Origin: CAIXPS01 sp034430115
Lineage (GTDB): Bacteria; Chloroflexota; Anaerolineae; J036; Brachytrichaceae
Reading direction: 5' to 3'
DNA length: 64,000 nt
NCBI GenBank assembly: GCA_034430115.1
Contig: DAOUFG010000017.1
Span: 50,553-114,552 of the forward strand
Below the pieces are notes generated by a model. It saw nothing but the letters and a program-made list of their open reading frames with translations. It ran no database searches and was not told the DNA's origin. Every line of letters starts with the position of its first letter. Positions within the stretch are counted from its first letter, which is position 1. A program made the translations under genes and the position numbers. Below, one piece after another: positions 45,001 to 52,646 of this stretch.

Positions 45001-45312
45001 CACCTTGCGCGGGAGCGCGCCATTCCCCTGTTGCATGAGCATGGACAGCACCCGCAGGGTGGCCCCGCCGGAACCGATGCGCTCGCCGGAGGGGTCCGCC
45101 AGCACCTCGAAGCACGTGTGAGAGGGAAGCAAACCGGCTTCGCGCCGCAATGCCAATTGGCGCCGGTAGATGCCGGCCTGGCGCTCGTCGCTGGCTGTGA
45201 GCACACACACGTCCCACCCCTGCGCGCTATCCGGCTGCAAGGAGTTTAGATAGACCTGCCAGTTGTTGCGATGGGCCTGTTGGAGAAAAGTTGCGCTACC
45301 TTCTAACATCAT
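42019..45312 (-). CDS. Fused L-fucose-1-phosphate guanylyltransferase / L-fucokinase with repeat insertions
   Basis: This 1097-residue bifunctional salvage enzyme resembles Bacteroides Fkp and plant FKGP: fucose + ATP, then + GTP, giving GDP-L-fucose. The guanylyltransferase half (about 1-650) opens with VLTASDERQAGIYRRQL and ERIGSGGATL (80-86). The GHMP kinase half opens ARIDFGGGWTDTPPY, with GSGLGTSSILAG, TTGGGWQDQVGG and KLAGAGGGGFALV. All kinase motifs look intact. Two in-frame insertions derive from dispersed repeats: one in the linker (about 674-690) and one inside the kinase (about 841-889). The ATG at 45312 and the next codon are both Met. GDP-fucose would feed the locus's transferases. 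Confidence 0.92.
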   Translation of the reverse strand: MMLEGSATFLQQAHRNNWQVYLNSLQPDSAQGWDVCVLTASDERQAGIYRRQLALRREAGLLPSHTCFEVLADPSGERIGSGGATLRVLSMLMQQGNGALPRKVLIIHSGGDSRRLPHCSASGKLFARVPRELPDGRASTVFDEFLVSLSGIASGLRSGVLIASGDVLLVFDHLQLSFPRAGITGVATAVPAEMGLHHGVYVPDGDAHQVRAYLHKPGLKELTAWGAIRDGNVLVDTGLVWLDSATAARWVSLLSQESVAALCREQPRHPAEPLPPGAPRANHNGHHGGEALGPAGQLNLYGDLLLPLAQSTTYESYLADTSDGPCTPLMHAARVAIWRELRGTALSFEELQPATFVHFGSSEEYHETATDPALRAICNWAPHVASWCDASTGLDSLTLMNALVQAEFHPGRDPIVLVDSQVAGSFVWPTKAILSGVRTAQPLALMADVALSQVPVACLSSAEKQTGGWVTRIYGLQDNPKRALGDPGATYLNRPWADWFAQVGISAEDLWPGVPEGQRTLWNARLFPCLADREASLQLSLPLQNQALASTAWREAWQTAERLSLAHSFQSADLDRLAADVTDLEDEIAGQRFLAAVRSGQPATSAKRWLGRQNAVVRRRCERVSDWLAQADPLLRIRGNKALAVALDDKSYEDRAFTVLADMIGRSLAAEQRAATSQSKIGNPKSKIESPVRVEAAARIDFGGGWTDTPPYSIEFGGCVLNAAVTLRGAYPIVAEAAWIDAPQIVLESKEIGSRLELHTAGEVLDYANPADPFALLKAALVVCGVVPPGCQPDLPLKNLLRPFGAGLWLSTQANTPRGSGLGTSSILAGAVLQALHKLLGDGTTSPQPSPMRGGGIAVHPGDLALGGAPESAIVNLKSEIHNPKSSILFDEVLWLEQLMTTGGGWQDQVGGLAGGIKLLTTAPGLPQHIQIQPVTLPYHAQKEFAERLLLVYTGQQRLAKNLLRNIMGRWMSRDTDMAWMLGEIARLALAMRDALATGDLDSFAWLLAEHWSINKRMDPGCSNPFIDHLFDTLQPFIGGGKLAGAGGGGFALVLAHDAQAAHDLQHDLALRYRGTPVGVWPCAVVPTTSTGMQELQ
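42645..42790. repeat. Dispersed repeats inside the fucokinase coding sequence
   Basis: Two kinds of intergenic-type repeat lie here in frame: GGATTGTGGATTTCCGATTT-like words (about 42645-42700), and AATTCCCCCTCCTCTCATAG followed by GGGAGGGCTGGGGAGAGG (about 42742-42779), an imperfect dyad. They encode SKIHNPKS-like and SPQPSPMRGG peptides in a kinase loop. The first kind recurs at 43247-43282. Confidence 0.8.
43247..43282. repeat. GATTTTGGATTT repeat in the fucokinase linker
   Basis: CGATTTTAGATTTTGGATTT followed by CCGATTTTGGATTG: a tandem 10-12 base word inserted in frame between the two catalytic halves (peptide SQSKIGNPKSKIES). Related words occur at 42645-42700 and at 45318-45349. Confidence 0.75.
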
Positions 45313-45317
45313 GGGAT

Positions 45318-45720
45318 TTACGATTGTCGATTTTTGATTGTCGATTCTCTATCCACGAATCTGCGCGAATAGACACAAACACGAATCTGCACGAATCACC
45401 ATAAATAAATAGATGTGAGAAATCCCCGTGTCCTCTGTGTCTCCGTGGTGAAATCAATCCTCATCCACGAATCTACACGAATGGACATAAATAAACAGAT
45501 GTGAGAAATCCCCGTGTCCTCTGTGTCTCCGTGGTGAAATCAATCCTCATCCACGAATCCACACGAATAGACACAAATCAAGATTCGTATTCATTCGCGC
45601 CGATTCGCGGATATATCTTTCTCTGCAGTGAGATCAAACTTTATCCACGAATCTACACGAATCAACACAAATAAATAGATTTGAAAAATCTCCGTGTCCT
45701 CTGTGTCTCCGTGGTGAATC
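45318..45720. repeat. Tandem 86-bp repeat array upstream of the fucokinase gene
   Basis: The gene-free 45313-45728 gap is almost all repeat. An 86-bp period is exact between GTGAGAAATC at 45415 and 45501, and between ATCCACGAATC at 45463 and 45549. A degenerate further unit ends near 45720 with the CTCTGTGTCTCCGTGGTGAA word. Each unit joins a CCACGAATCTACACGAATGG block and a CCGTGTCCTCTGTGTCTCCG block. Both blocks also occur separately at 15.6 and 16.5 kb. Short GATTTTTGATTG words precede the array. Confidence 0.85.
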
Positions 45721-45728
45721 CCTAATCT

Positions 45729-45932
45729 CTAATGCGCGAGGAGGCCGGCGATGAGGCGCACCAGGAAGAACACCCCGGAGCCGAGGCCACACAAGAGGAT
45801 CATGGCCAGGAAGGCCACCAGGCGGTTCCCACCCGCCACGTCATGGCGCTCGTCGGGGGTCAGGCGACCCTCGCCGCTGGCGCCATCGGCAAGTGGAGAG
45901 GAGCTGGATTTCATATATGTATTATGCTGCAT
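45729..45932 (-). CDS. Small membrane protein following the tyrosine kinase gene
   Basis: This 67-residue protein has a Ser/Gly-rich soluble start, then two close hydrophobic stretches (LVAFLAMILLCGLGSGVFFLVRLIAGLL). GAGGAGG precedes ATG 45932 by six bases, a strong ribosome-binding site. It begins 45 bp after the Wzz/BY-kinase stop and is probably co-transcribed. No family is recognised. A role as a small accessory membrane subunit of polymer export is only a guess from position. Confidence 0.65.
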   Translation of the reverse strand: MQHNTYMKSSSSPLADGASGEGRLTPDERHDVAGGNRLVAFLAMILLCGLGSGVFFLVRLIAGLLAH

Positions 45933-45977
45933 CGTCGGCCTCCTCTCCTTATCACGCGAATATCACATCCTGGGACG

Positions 45978-47759
45978 CTAGTGCTCCCCTTCTTTCTGGC
46001 TATCCTGCTTCGCCGATTCCGGCTCCAGCCAGGCATCCACGTTCACGCCGTTCGGCCCGGCAGCGGACTTGGAGCGGCGATGATGCCGGTGTTGCGGCTT
46101 GATGCCCAGACGGCGCTTCAAGTTCGCCTCGAACTTGGCAAAGCCGGTCAGCGGCTTATCGTCCTGGTAATAATAATGGTAATAGTAGTAATGATACTGG
46201 CCGCTGTAGTAGCGCGCATCGTCGGCCTTCACGCCGTTGAGCACAATGCCCAGGATATTCGCGCCGGCGCGCCGCAACTCGTCGATCGCGGCGCGGCAAG
46301 CGCCCACGTTCGTTTGGCCGGGGCGCACCACCAGCACCACGCCATCCACGCGCGGCGATAGCACCACCGCATCCGTCACGCTGGTCACGGGCGGACTATC
46401 CAGGATGAGCAGTTCGCGCTGCTCCTGCACGGCGTGCAACACTTCCTGCATCTTGGCCGAGCCGAGCAACTCGGCCGGGTTGGGCGGCGTGCTGCCACCG
46501 GGCAACACGTCCAGCCCGGGCAGGCCGGTCGATTGCAAATTCCCATTCAGGTGCACGCGCGGCTGGACGAACATGGCGCTGATGCCGGCGCCGTTGGCCA
46601 CGTTCAGCTTCTTGTGCAAGGTGGGCCGGCGCAGGTCCGTGTCCACCAGCGCCACCTGCCGGCCACTCTGGGCCATTGCCACGGCCAGGTTGGTCGCGAC
46701 GGTCGTCTTACCGTCGCCGGGGGCGGGGCTGGTGACCAGGATGGTATGCAGCGGATGATCGACACTGGTGAACTGGATATTGGTGCGCAGTGCGCGGAAG
46801 CGTTCGGCAACCGGCGAGCGCGGCTGGCTGGCCACCAGCGGCACACGATCCTCAGCCGTCTCAAAGAACGGGATGAAGCCCAGCACCGGCAACGTATCGG
46901 CGCCTGTGCCGATAATCTGTGAGACGTGCTTCAGCGTGTCGTCCAGGCTTTCGACCAGGAAGACCACCCCCAGCGCCACGAGCAGCCCGACCACGCCGCC
47001 CAGCAGGGTGTTGGTGGGGATCTTCGGGCGGATTGGGGAGGTTGGCGCGATGGCCGCTTCCACCTGCGTGACGTTGGAACTGGTCTGCGCTTCGGCAAAG
47101 CGGATCTGCTCGTAGGTTTGCAGCAGGTTGGCATAGCTCTGGCGATACTGGCTGAGGATCGCCTCCAGCCGGTCACGCTTGGTTTGATCGGCATCGGAAT
47201 TGCCCAACGCCGTGATCTGGTTTTGGGTATCCTGGATCTGCTTGTCGATGTCGGCAATCTGGGTCGAAAGGCTATCTTTGTTTGCCTTGTAGCGGTCCGA
47301 CTGCATCTGCTGGATCTGGTCGATGAATTGGCTGGACAACGTGTTGGCAATTTGCGCCGCCAGCTTGGGGTCTTCGTCCTCCACCGTCACCTGGATGAGC
47401 TGCGTATCGCGCACCACGCTGACGCTCAACTCACCCTTGAGTTGTTCCACCGTCTTGGTAACCGGCAACAGCGGGATGACGCTTTCCAACACCTTGCGCT
47501 CGGTCAAGAGTTGGGCATAGGTGCTGGCCAGGCTCTTGCTGGTGAGCAGCGAGTTGTAGTCGGTGCTGCTGGAGGTGGTCAACGCGCCAGGCGCCTGGTT
47601 AATATAGAGCGTGGTCTGGGCCTGGTAGACAGGCGTTTGCGTGCGGCTGAACCCATAGGCTGCGCCGGCGCCCAAAACAGTCGCCAAAATCAATAGCCAC
47701 AGCCAACGTTTCAGAATTCCGACGTAGCGCCAAAAATCGATCCCGGTCTGTTCCTGCAT
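45978..47759 (-). CDS. Wzz / bacterial tyrosine autokinase (polysaccharide co-polymerase)
   Basis: This 593-residue protein has an N-terminal Wzz domain with membrane segments at about 18-38 and 262-283 around a coiled-coil extracytoplasmic part. The cytoplasmic BY-kinase domain has Walker A APGDGKTT, Walker A' VALVDTDLRRP and Walker B LLILDSPP. The C-terminal tyrosine cluster YYSGQYHYYYYHYYYQ is the autophosphorylation tail, followed by a basic HRHHRR segment. It controls chain length and export. An in-frame start 15 codons earlier (47804) lacks support; TTGGGGAC precedes ATG 47759. Confidence 0.93.
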   Translation of the reverse strand: MQEQTGIDFWRYVGILKRWLWLLILATVLGAGAAYGFSRTQTPVYQAQTTLYINQAPGALTTSSSTDYNSLLTSKSLASTYAQLLTERKVLESVIPLLPVTKTVEQLKGELSVSVVRDTQLIQVTVEDEDPKLAAQIANTLSSQFIDQIQQMQSDRYKANKDSLSTQIADIDKQIQDTQNQITALGNSDADQTKRDRLEAILSQYRQSYANLLQTYEQIRFAEAQTSSNVTQVEAAIAPTSPIRPKIPTNTLLGGVVGLLVALGVVFLVESLDDTLKHVSQIIGTGADTLPVLGFIPFFETAEDRVPLVASQPRSPVAERFRALRTNIQFTSVDHPLHTILVTSPAPGDGKTTVATNLAVAMAQSGRQVALVDTDLRRPTLHKKLNVANGAGISAMFVQPRVHLNGNLQSTGLPGLDVLPGGSTPPNPAELLGSAKMQEVLHAVQEQRELLILDSPPVTSVTDAVVLSPRVDGVVLVVRPGQTNVGACRAAIDELRRAGANILGIVLNGVKADDARYYSGQYHYYYYHYYYQDDKPLTGFAKFEANLKRRLGIKPQHRHHRRSKSAAGPNGVNVDAWLEPESAKQDSQKEGEH

Positions 47760-48030
47760 AATGTCCCCAATATTTCCTCGAATTACACTGGCACATCCAG
47801 GCACAATGTAATAAGTATATGACTACAATGTTGGGCGGCTTCCACCAGGCAAGCTCCGCTGTTTCGGCCTTTTTCCTCCGATAATGGGGAACAAGATACC
47901 GACCTGGACAATTGCATGTTTTGACACACATTTGTCCAGTTACTATGACGCAGCCGATAAAGCCGGAACGTCTGCACACCGGATCACCAGGCCAAAAGCG
48001 ATAGGCCGTGGGATCCATTCGGTTCGGGCT
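47760..48030 (-). promoter_or_regulatory. Leader between the NusG-like gene and the tyrosine kinase gene
   Basis: A 271-bp gap without a gene. It contains GGACAA (47906-47911) and TTGTCC (47932-47937) with further partial pairing, so the minus-strand RNA can form a hairpin. The unusual length between the antiterminator and the first structural gene makes a regulatory leader plausible; no known element was recognised. Confidence 0.3.
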
Positions 48031-48546
48031 CTAACGCCGTTTTATTGGCTCAACGCGGGCAGCGTCCGTCTCGAGAACGACCCTCTGCCCATTGAGCAAC
48101 TCCAATAACAGTCGCACACGTTCACCGCCCGCAATGCGGGCGTCGTAAATGCCTTCATAGCCCTCGAACGGGCCGCTATGAATGCGCACTCTTTCACCAT
48201 GCACCAGTTCGTCGTACCATTGCGTGCCGAAGCACGTCAACTGGTTGATCGTCTGTCGGATGCCACAGATCAGCACATCCGGCACCGGCGAGGGCTGATC
48301 GCCAAAGCTCACCAGGCCATTTGCATGGGGCATCCAGTTGAACTTCGAGACCCCAGTAACATGCACATCGACGCGAACGAACAAATACCCTGGGAAATAG
48401 GGCCTGATCTTGGGCGCGCGACGCTTCAGGGGCCGCATCGGCAGTCGGGGATAGTAAGACTCGACTTCCTCGGCTTTTAGGAACTGCCAGAGCGCATCCT
48501 CCTGATGCGGCTTGCTCTGCAGTGCATACCAATAGCGGATTCCCAT
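48031..48546 (-). CDS. NusG-family specialised antiterminator (RfaH-like)
   Basis: This 171-residue NusG paralogue has the NGN domain (about 1-110) with WYALQSKPHQEDALWQFL and PYFPGYLFVRVD. The KOW domain has VHGERVRIHSGPFEGYEGIY. Specialised NusG proteins such as RfaH, UpxY or LoaP let RNA polymerase traverse long polysaccharide or antibiotic operons. As first gene of the leftward locus with a good promoter, that role fits strongly. A longer frame starts at 48654; ATG 48546 has AAGGA six bases before it and the family N-terminus. Confidence 0.9.
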   Translation of the reverse strand: MGIRYWYALQSKPHQEDALWQFLKAEEVESYYPRLPMRPLKRRAPKIRPYFPGYLFVRVDVHVTGVSKFNWMPHANGLVSFGDQPSPVPDVLICGIRQTINQLTCFGTQWYDELVHGERVRIHSGPFEGYEGIYDARIAGGERVRLLLELLNGQRVVLETDAARVEPIKRR

Positions 48547-48703
48547 GACGTTCCTTATGCTCACTCCAAGCGCCAGGCATAACGCCCTTGCGCAGAATAA
48601 ATAATATTGGAACAGAACAACAAAATAAACAGACAGCAACAAACAGAATATCAATAAGCCATATTTGTTGTTGCAACCGCCCCGTGGTGCTCACTAAGGC
48701 TCA

Positions 48704-48732
48704 ATGATACAAAGCCAAATTGTATTTGTCAA
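48704..48732 (-). promoter_or_regulatory. Promoter of the polysaccharide locus
   Basis: On the minus strand, TTGACA (48732-48727) and TATCAT (48709-48704) are exactly 17 bp apart. It predicts a leader of about 150 bases to the antiterminator ATG (48546). The leader has a G-C rich start and a partial GCAACAACAAA/TTTGTTGC pairing. No JUMPStart/ops match was seen. Confidence 0.7.
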
Positions 48733-48790
48733 TGCTTTTAGCTACACCCCCCTGACAAGTCATTAATTTCGCTACAGTCTAATCTAGCTG

Positions 48791-50275
48791 TCAGTCATTG
48801 TCAACGCAGATTTTGCCACAGTTTTGCCATTTCGCAACAAATACAACCAAAGCATCATGCAAATGACGCTGATAATGACGCTCGCTCAATGAAAGTGACT
48901 GCATGATCTGGGCACGGGATTGGCCCTGGACATACAAACGCCACAGGATCTGGTAATGCTGCCATTGATGCTCGTATGGCTCGCCTCCCGCATGCGGCTC
49001 CAGGCGTTGCAGCGCCTGGGTGAGCTGTTGCTGTAGGGCCTGCCCGCGCTCCCAGCACGTCTCCCCCGGCAAATCGCACGTGAGCGTTTTCAGGCTTCCC
49101 AGCCGGGCGGGGTCTTTCAGATTTCGCAACGCCAGGCGCAGATCGCGGTAAAGCTGTTGGTCTGCATCTTCGACCACGGCGGCTATTTGTTCATCCACCT
49201 GACTGCCGGCATCAGACTTGCAAGTCAACTGCCCATTCATCACCCTGTTTTCTGGGGTGCGTGGGGCATGATCGGCGGACACCATTGCGGGCGCTGCGCT
49301 TGGGGCAGCAAGGGAGAAGGTCAACGCCGGCACGGATTGCCATGTCCGCCGGCTTTGGCAACGAATCTCCCGGCGGAACCTGGCATAAAGCCGGTGTTGC
49401 ATGCCGGCCATCATCGCCGCAAGCGCAGCCGCCCAAAATGCGATCATGAATAAGGTCGCTAAAGAGGGGGCCTCTGTGGTCAATAAGCCAATCGTTATGA
49501 TGAGGAGCGGCGTGCCGAACAAAACGATCAGCGTGTTCCAGAGGATGCTGGAGGAGACGCCACGCTCCCCGGCGGGCCCACGATACGCTTGATCAAACGT
49601 TGCGACGAGAATATAGGCGAGCGAAAGCCCCCCAATAGCAAACAGAATAACTGAGACGATGGCAAGGCCATCTTCATAAAGGGCCCCGATATGGTACCCA
49701 AAGCCGGCGGCGATCATCAGCAACGAAGCCCCCGCCGCTTTTCTGCGCGGCTCCCTCACCTGCCGGCTCTTGTTCAGCAAAGCGCGCCCAAAGTGATAGA
49801 GGGATGTTCCAATCAACAAACACAGGTAAACAAGCCAAGCCCACATAGCAGGCCCTGCCTCCAGGCGAGGCCAGGCATACGGCGGGGAGTAGGTGATCCG
49901 CTGCAATATAAAGGAAGTGCATACAGCCAGCCCACCCACGGCGAAGCTCGCAACGACGACGGCCAAAGAGGCAATCCGCTTGAAGGCAGGCCTCGCCGAG
50001 CCGAAAGACCAACTCAGATGACACAAGAAAACAAGCGCGACGACGCCGGGGATATAGGCCAAGCGCGCGAGGAAAATCCCCTGCGTGGTTGCTGCCAACG
50101 CGCGCAGAAACAGGTACGCGCCGTAAGAGAGCAGCGTGGCCCCCGTGAGCTTTTCAACATGGCCGCCATAACCGCGGACAAGTAAATAGAGCCCCAACCA
50201 CGTTGAGAGCACGATTAAGATGATGAGTTCTATTGCTCGGGTTGTCATTGTGAATGGATATACCGAGTTCAGCAC
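48791..50275 (-). CDS. Polytopic membrane protein with C-terminal HTH-like domain
   Basis: This 494-residue protein has about 8-10 hydrophobic segments in the first 300 residues (opening IELIILIVLSTWLGLYLLV), then a soluble C-terminal part. There, DLRLALRNLKDPARLGSLKTL and an end block YQILWRLYVQGQSRAQIMQSLSLSERHYQRHLHDAL resemble an alpha-helical regulatory module with a helix-turn-helix (SRAQIMQSLSLSERHYQRH). This module is recurrent in Chloroflexota regulators by my recollection of its pattern. A membrane-bound one-component regulator is plausible. The start could be GTG 50275 or ATG 50248. It lies just upstream of the locus promoter, same strand. The gap 50276-50870 holds no recognised gene. 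Confidence 0.65.
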   Translation of the reverse strand: MLNSVYPFTMTTRAIELIILIVLSTWLGLYLLVRGYGGHVEKLTGATLLSYGAYLFLRALAATTQGIFLARLAYIPGVVALVFLCHLSWSFGSARPAFKRIASLAVVVASFAVGGLAVCTSFILQRITYSPPYAWPRLEAGPAMWAWLVYLCLLIGTSLYHFGRALLNKSRQVREPRRKAAGASLLMIAAGFGYHIGALYEDGLAIVSVILFAIGGLSLAYILVATFDQAYRGPAGERGVSSSILWNTLIVLFGTPLLIITIGLLTTEAPSLATLFMIAFWAAALAAMMAGMQHRLYARFRREIRCQSRRTWQSVPALTFSLAAPSAAPAMVSADHAPRTPENRVMNGQLTCKSDAGSQVDEQIAAVVEDADQQLYRDLRLALRNLKDPARLGSLKTLTCDLPGETCWERGQALQQQLTQALQRLEPHAGGEPYEHQWQHYQILWRLYVQGQSRAQIMQSLSLSERHYQRHLHDALVVFVAKWQNCGKICVDND

Positions 50276-50870
50276 ACACCGTCATTACGATGTAATAGCC
50301 CAGGCCCGTGTTAAGCCTCGTCAGCAAGGGCCTAACATCGTGCGCCTTCTGCTTTATTAAGTCGTCTTGTTTGTACGCTAGCCCACCACTAATGGCTCTT
50401 TCCGTCAACGATTCAACATAGAATGAACGGCATAATCCCAGAAACACATAGACAAGAGCCACTCCCCGGCATGTTACAAACTGCCCCACGACATTAACCA
50501 CACCCAGAGGAATGTGAAGTGATACCCCATCACCCACAGTGCTTACTTCTAACATTTTTACGTTGCGAAGTCAATTTATTGTCTCCTATCACATCCATAT
50601 CAATCTGGTTTCAGCAGCATATATTGTAAACAAATACGTTCCACTCGCATATCATAAATAAGCGTCATTGCGATTTGAGATGCAGATTCATAGGTGTTAG
50701 GCAAGCCAAACATGCTTTTTCACTTATATTTCAGCCGGGCATATCGCGAGCATCTCGGCAACGCAGCCGCAACCCATAAATCATGGTTGCGCAATCGTTC
50801 ACGCGAAACTGGTAAAAACTCGATACCCAAAACTCGCCTGTCGATGTACAATGATACTAAGGGGTGAAAT

Positions 50871-51638
50871 ATGCAACTCAATGCAAGACTCTTACAGGAA
50901 GCAAAACACAAGCCGCACTTGACTTCAAGAACGTTCAGGATGATCTCGGCATGGATCACAGCATTGATCCTGGGTGCCATGCTCTACACACCGGCGCAAG
51001 CAATGTCCGCCGCCAGTGGAACAGCCGCACCGCAAGCCTATACCTGCATCTACTATAAGGTTAAATGGGGAGATACGCTGACCAAGATCGGCAACCGCTA
51101 TGGCACCTCCGTCCTGACGTTGAGGACCGTCAATCATCTGAAAACCACGCGCATCCTGGCGGGCCAGACTTTGTGCATCCCGCGCGCAACGCGCGTCGTC
51201 GCGCCGGCCCCTGCGCCGGTAAACCCGCCGCCCACCGGATATACGGATGATTCGGGTATTTACAATTACTACGGCTGGTATGACCCCAATACTTATAGCA
51301 ACCCCAGCGTCTACCCGCCCACCGGCCCTACCTATGGGCCAACCTACCCCGTCAGCACGTTCCCATGCACCAAGACGTACTTCAACGAGTCGAACCTGTG
51401 CATTTTGCAACCCTATCCGGTGAAAATCGGCAGCACCGCCTACGCCGTGTGGAACATCTCCGACTTCAGCTATGGCGAGTTTGACAAGGGCGATGGGCAG
51501 GGGTTCGTCGGGCCGATTGCGCACGAACAAAAAGTGGATATTCCTAACGTGACTGGGCCACGCCTGGTTCAACTGCGCTGGAGGGACACCGCCGGGAATA
51601 TGCACTACGACAGCTTCACGATCCAGGTCACACCCTGA
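50871..51638 (+). CDS. Secreted LysM-domain protein
   Basis: This 255-residue protein has a signal peptide (SAWITALILGAMLYTPAQAM), then one LysM domain (about 62-105): YKVKWGDTLTKIGNRYGTSV, ILAGQTLCIP. A Pro/Tyr/Asn-rich linker with YNYYGWYDP follows, then a beta-rich C-terminal domain with four cysteines flanking it (FPCTKTY...NLCIL). LysM binds peptidoglycan, so the protein is probably anchored to the wall. AGGGGTGA precedes ATG. It is an isolated gene; a stem at 51665-51699 ends its unit. Confidence 0.85.
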   Translation: MQLNARLLQEAKHKPHLTSRTFRMISAWITALILGAMLYTPAQAMSAASGTAAPQAYTCIYYKVKWGDTLTKIGNRYGTSVLTLRTVNHLKTTRILAGQTLCIPRATRVVAPAPAPVNPPPTGYTDDSGIYNYYGWYDPNTYSNPSVYPPTGPTYGPTYPVSTFPCTKTYFNESNLCILQPYPVKIGSTAYAVWNISDFSYGEFDKGDGQGFVGPIAHEQKVDIPNVTGPRLVQLRWRDTAGNMHYDSFTIQVTP

Positions 51639-51664
51639 GCAGAACAGGCTAGCGCATTGAGAAT

Positions 51665-51699
51665 AGAGATTGGAGACCATTCGTCAATCTCCAATCTCT
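51665..51699. terminator. Hairpin between convergent LysM and TetR genes
   Basis: AGAGATTGGAGA (51665-51676) and TCTCCAATCTCT (51688-51699): perfect 12-bp arms, 11-base loop. No clear T tract; a bidirectional terminator or repeat of the same style as others in this window. Confidence 0.5.
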
Positions 51700-51762
51700 A
51701 CAAATCTCGAATTTCTATAAAACGCGACAGGCGAACCACCTGGAGCGGGGAGTGCCCGCCAC

Positions 51763-52344
51763 TTAGTTGGTGATGCCCACTGTCATCAGGTCCACATAGT
51801 GCACGATGTCATCAACCGAGACGGGCGTATTGTTGACCAGCCACCAGCGCGCCAGGGCGATCATCGCGCCGACGTGATACTCTGCAATGACAGGCGTTGG
51901 GACGCGATACTGAATTCCTTTCTTCTCATATACATCCATCTGGGTAACGACGTCTTGCACCATCAGATCGTGAAACATTTTCATGATCGTGTCGCTCCCG
52001 CGCTCATGAATCACCAGCAAGATCATCTCACGGTTATCGGACAAAAATCCCAAGACGTGCCGCAAGATGCTCATGTAATACTCTTTCGGGTTGTCGAAGC
52101 GCTCACTCGGCAAGCACTTCTGGCGGAAATCCTCCTGGAATTGCTGGAGGCAAAAGTTCAATAGATGATTCTTGTCCTCAAAGTGCTTGTAGAACGTGGT
52201 GCGGTGCACCATCGCCTTCTCACAGATTTCGTTGACCCGAATATCTTCAAAGGGTTTGGTCTCCAGCAAGGCCCATAGCGCACTCGTCAGCAGGTGGTAA
52301 GTGCGTCTCAGGCGCATGTCTTCTTTCTTACCCGTCAATTTCAT
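51763..52344 (-). CDS. TetR-family repressor of the efflux operon
   Basis: This 193-residue TetR/AcrR regulator has an N-terminal HTH (ETKPFEDIRVNEICEKAMVHRTTFYKHFEDKNHLL) and an all-helical ligand domain with DNREMILLVIHERGSD. ATG 52344 is chosen; a GTG one codon earlier also works. AGGGG lies eight or more bases upstream. It is divergent from the ABC transporter operon at 52647 and probably represses it, as CecR does for YbhGFSR. The intergenic space carries a direct repeat that fits an operator. Confidence 0.88.
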   Translation of the reverse strand: MKLTGKKEDMRLRRTYHLLTSALWALLETKPFEDIRVNEICEKAMVHRTTFYKHFEDKNHLLNFCLQQFQEDFRQKCLPSERFDNPKEYYMSILRHVLGFLSDNREMILLVIHERGSDTIMKMFHDLMVQDVVTQMDVYEKKGIQYRVPTPVIAEYHVGAMIALARWWLVNNTPVSVDDIVHYVDLMTVGITN

Positions 52345-52460
52345 CACCCTATCCCCTTCTCCCTCATGAATTCCTTCACATATCCCGATTTTGATCGATT
52401 AATCTACAAAATCCGCTTTCTGTTCCTTGATAATCTGCCAGACACAGTATAAACTACTCG

Positions 52461-52493
52461 TCTACAAATGTATAGTTAATCTACTTGTGTATA
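52461..52493. promoter_or_regulatory. Candidate TetR operator, 19-bp direct repeat
   Basis: TCTAC and TGTATA recur at 52461/52469 and 52480/52488, a period of 19 bp (TCTAC-AA-TGTATA-like half units). It lies in the divergent tetR/ABC intergenic region (52348-52646), which is AT-rich and otherwise contains no gene. Confidence 0.45.
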
Positions 52494-52646
52494 CAATGAC
52501 GGGAAGTCGGGTGGCGAAGATAATATACAAACGGTGGCATCTGTTCTTGAAGCCTGCACTCAGCCAGGCGAGTAAATAACCTCTGTATTGGGGGAGTAAT
52601 CTTAACGTGTTCGAACGTAGTTCATTACGATTGGCCGGTGGTGCGT

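Noticed and set aside
45318..45720. CRISPR array
   Set aside because: Units are 86 bp and almost identical throughout, with no variable spacers, and no cas genes lie nearby.
48546..48700. JUMPStart/ops element in the locus leader
   Set aside because: No GGCGGTAG-like sequence was found in the leader RNA.
50154..50555. 133-codon minus-strand frame overlapping the start of the membrane regulator
   Set aside because: It has no motif, overlaps a better gene and has no ribosome-binding site.
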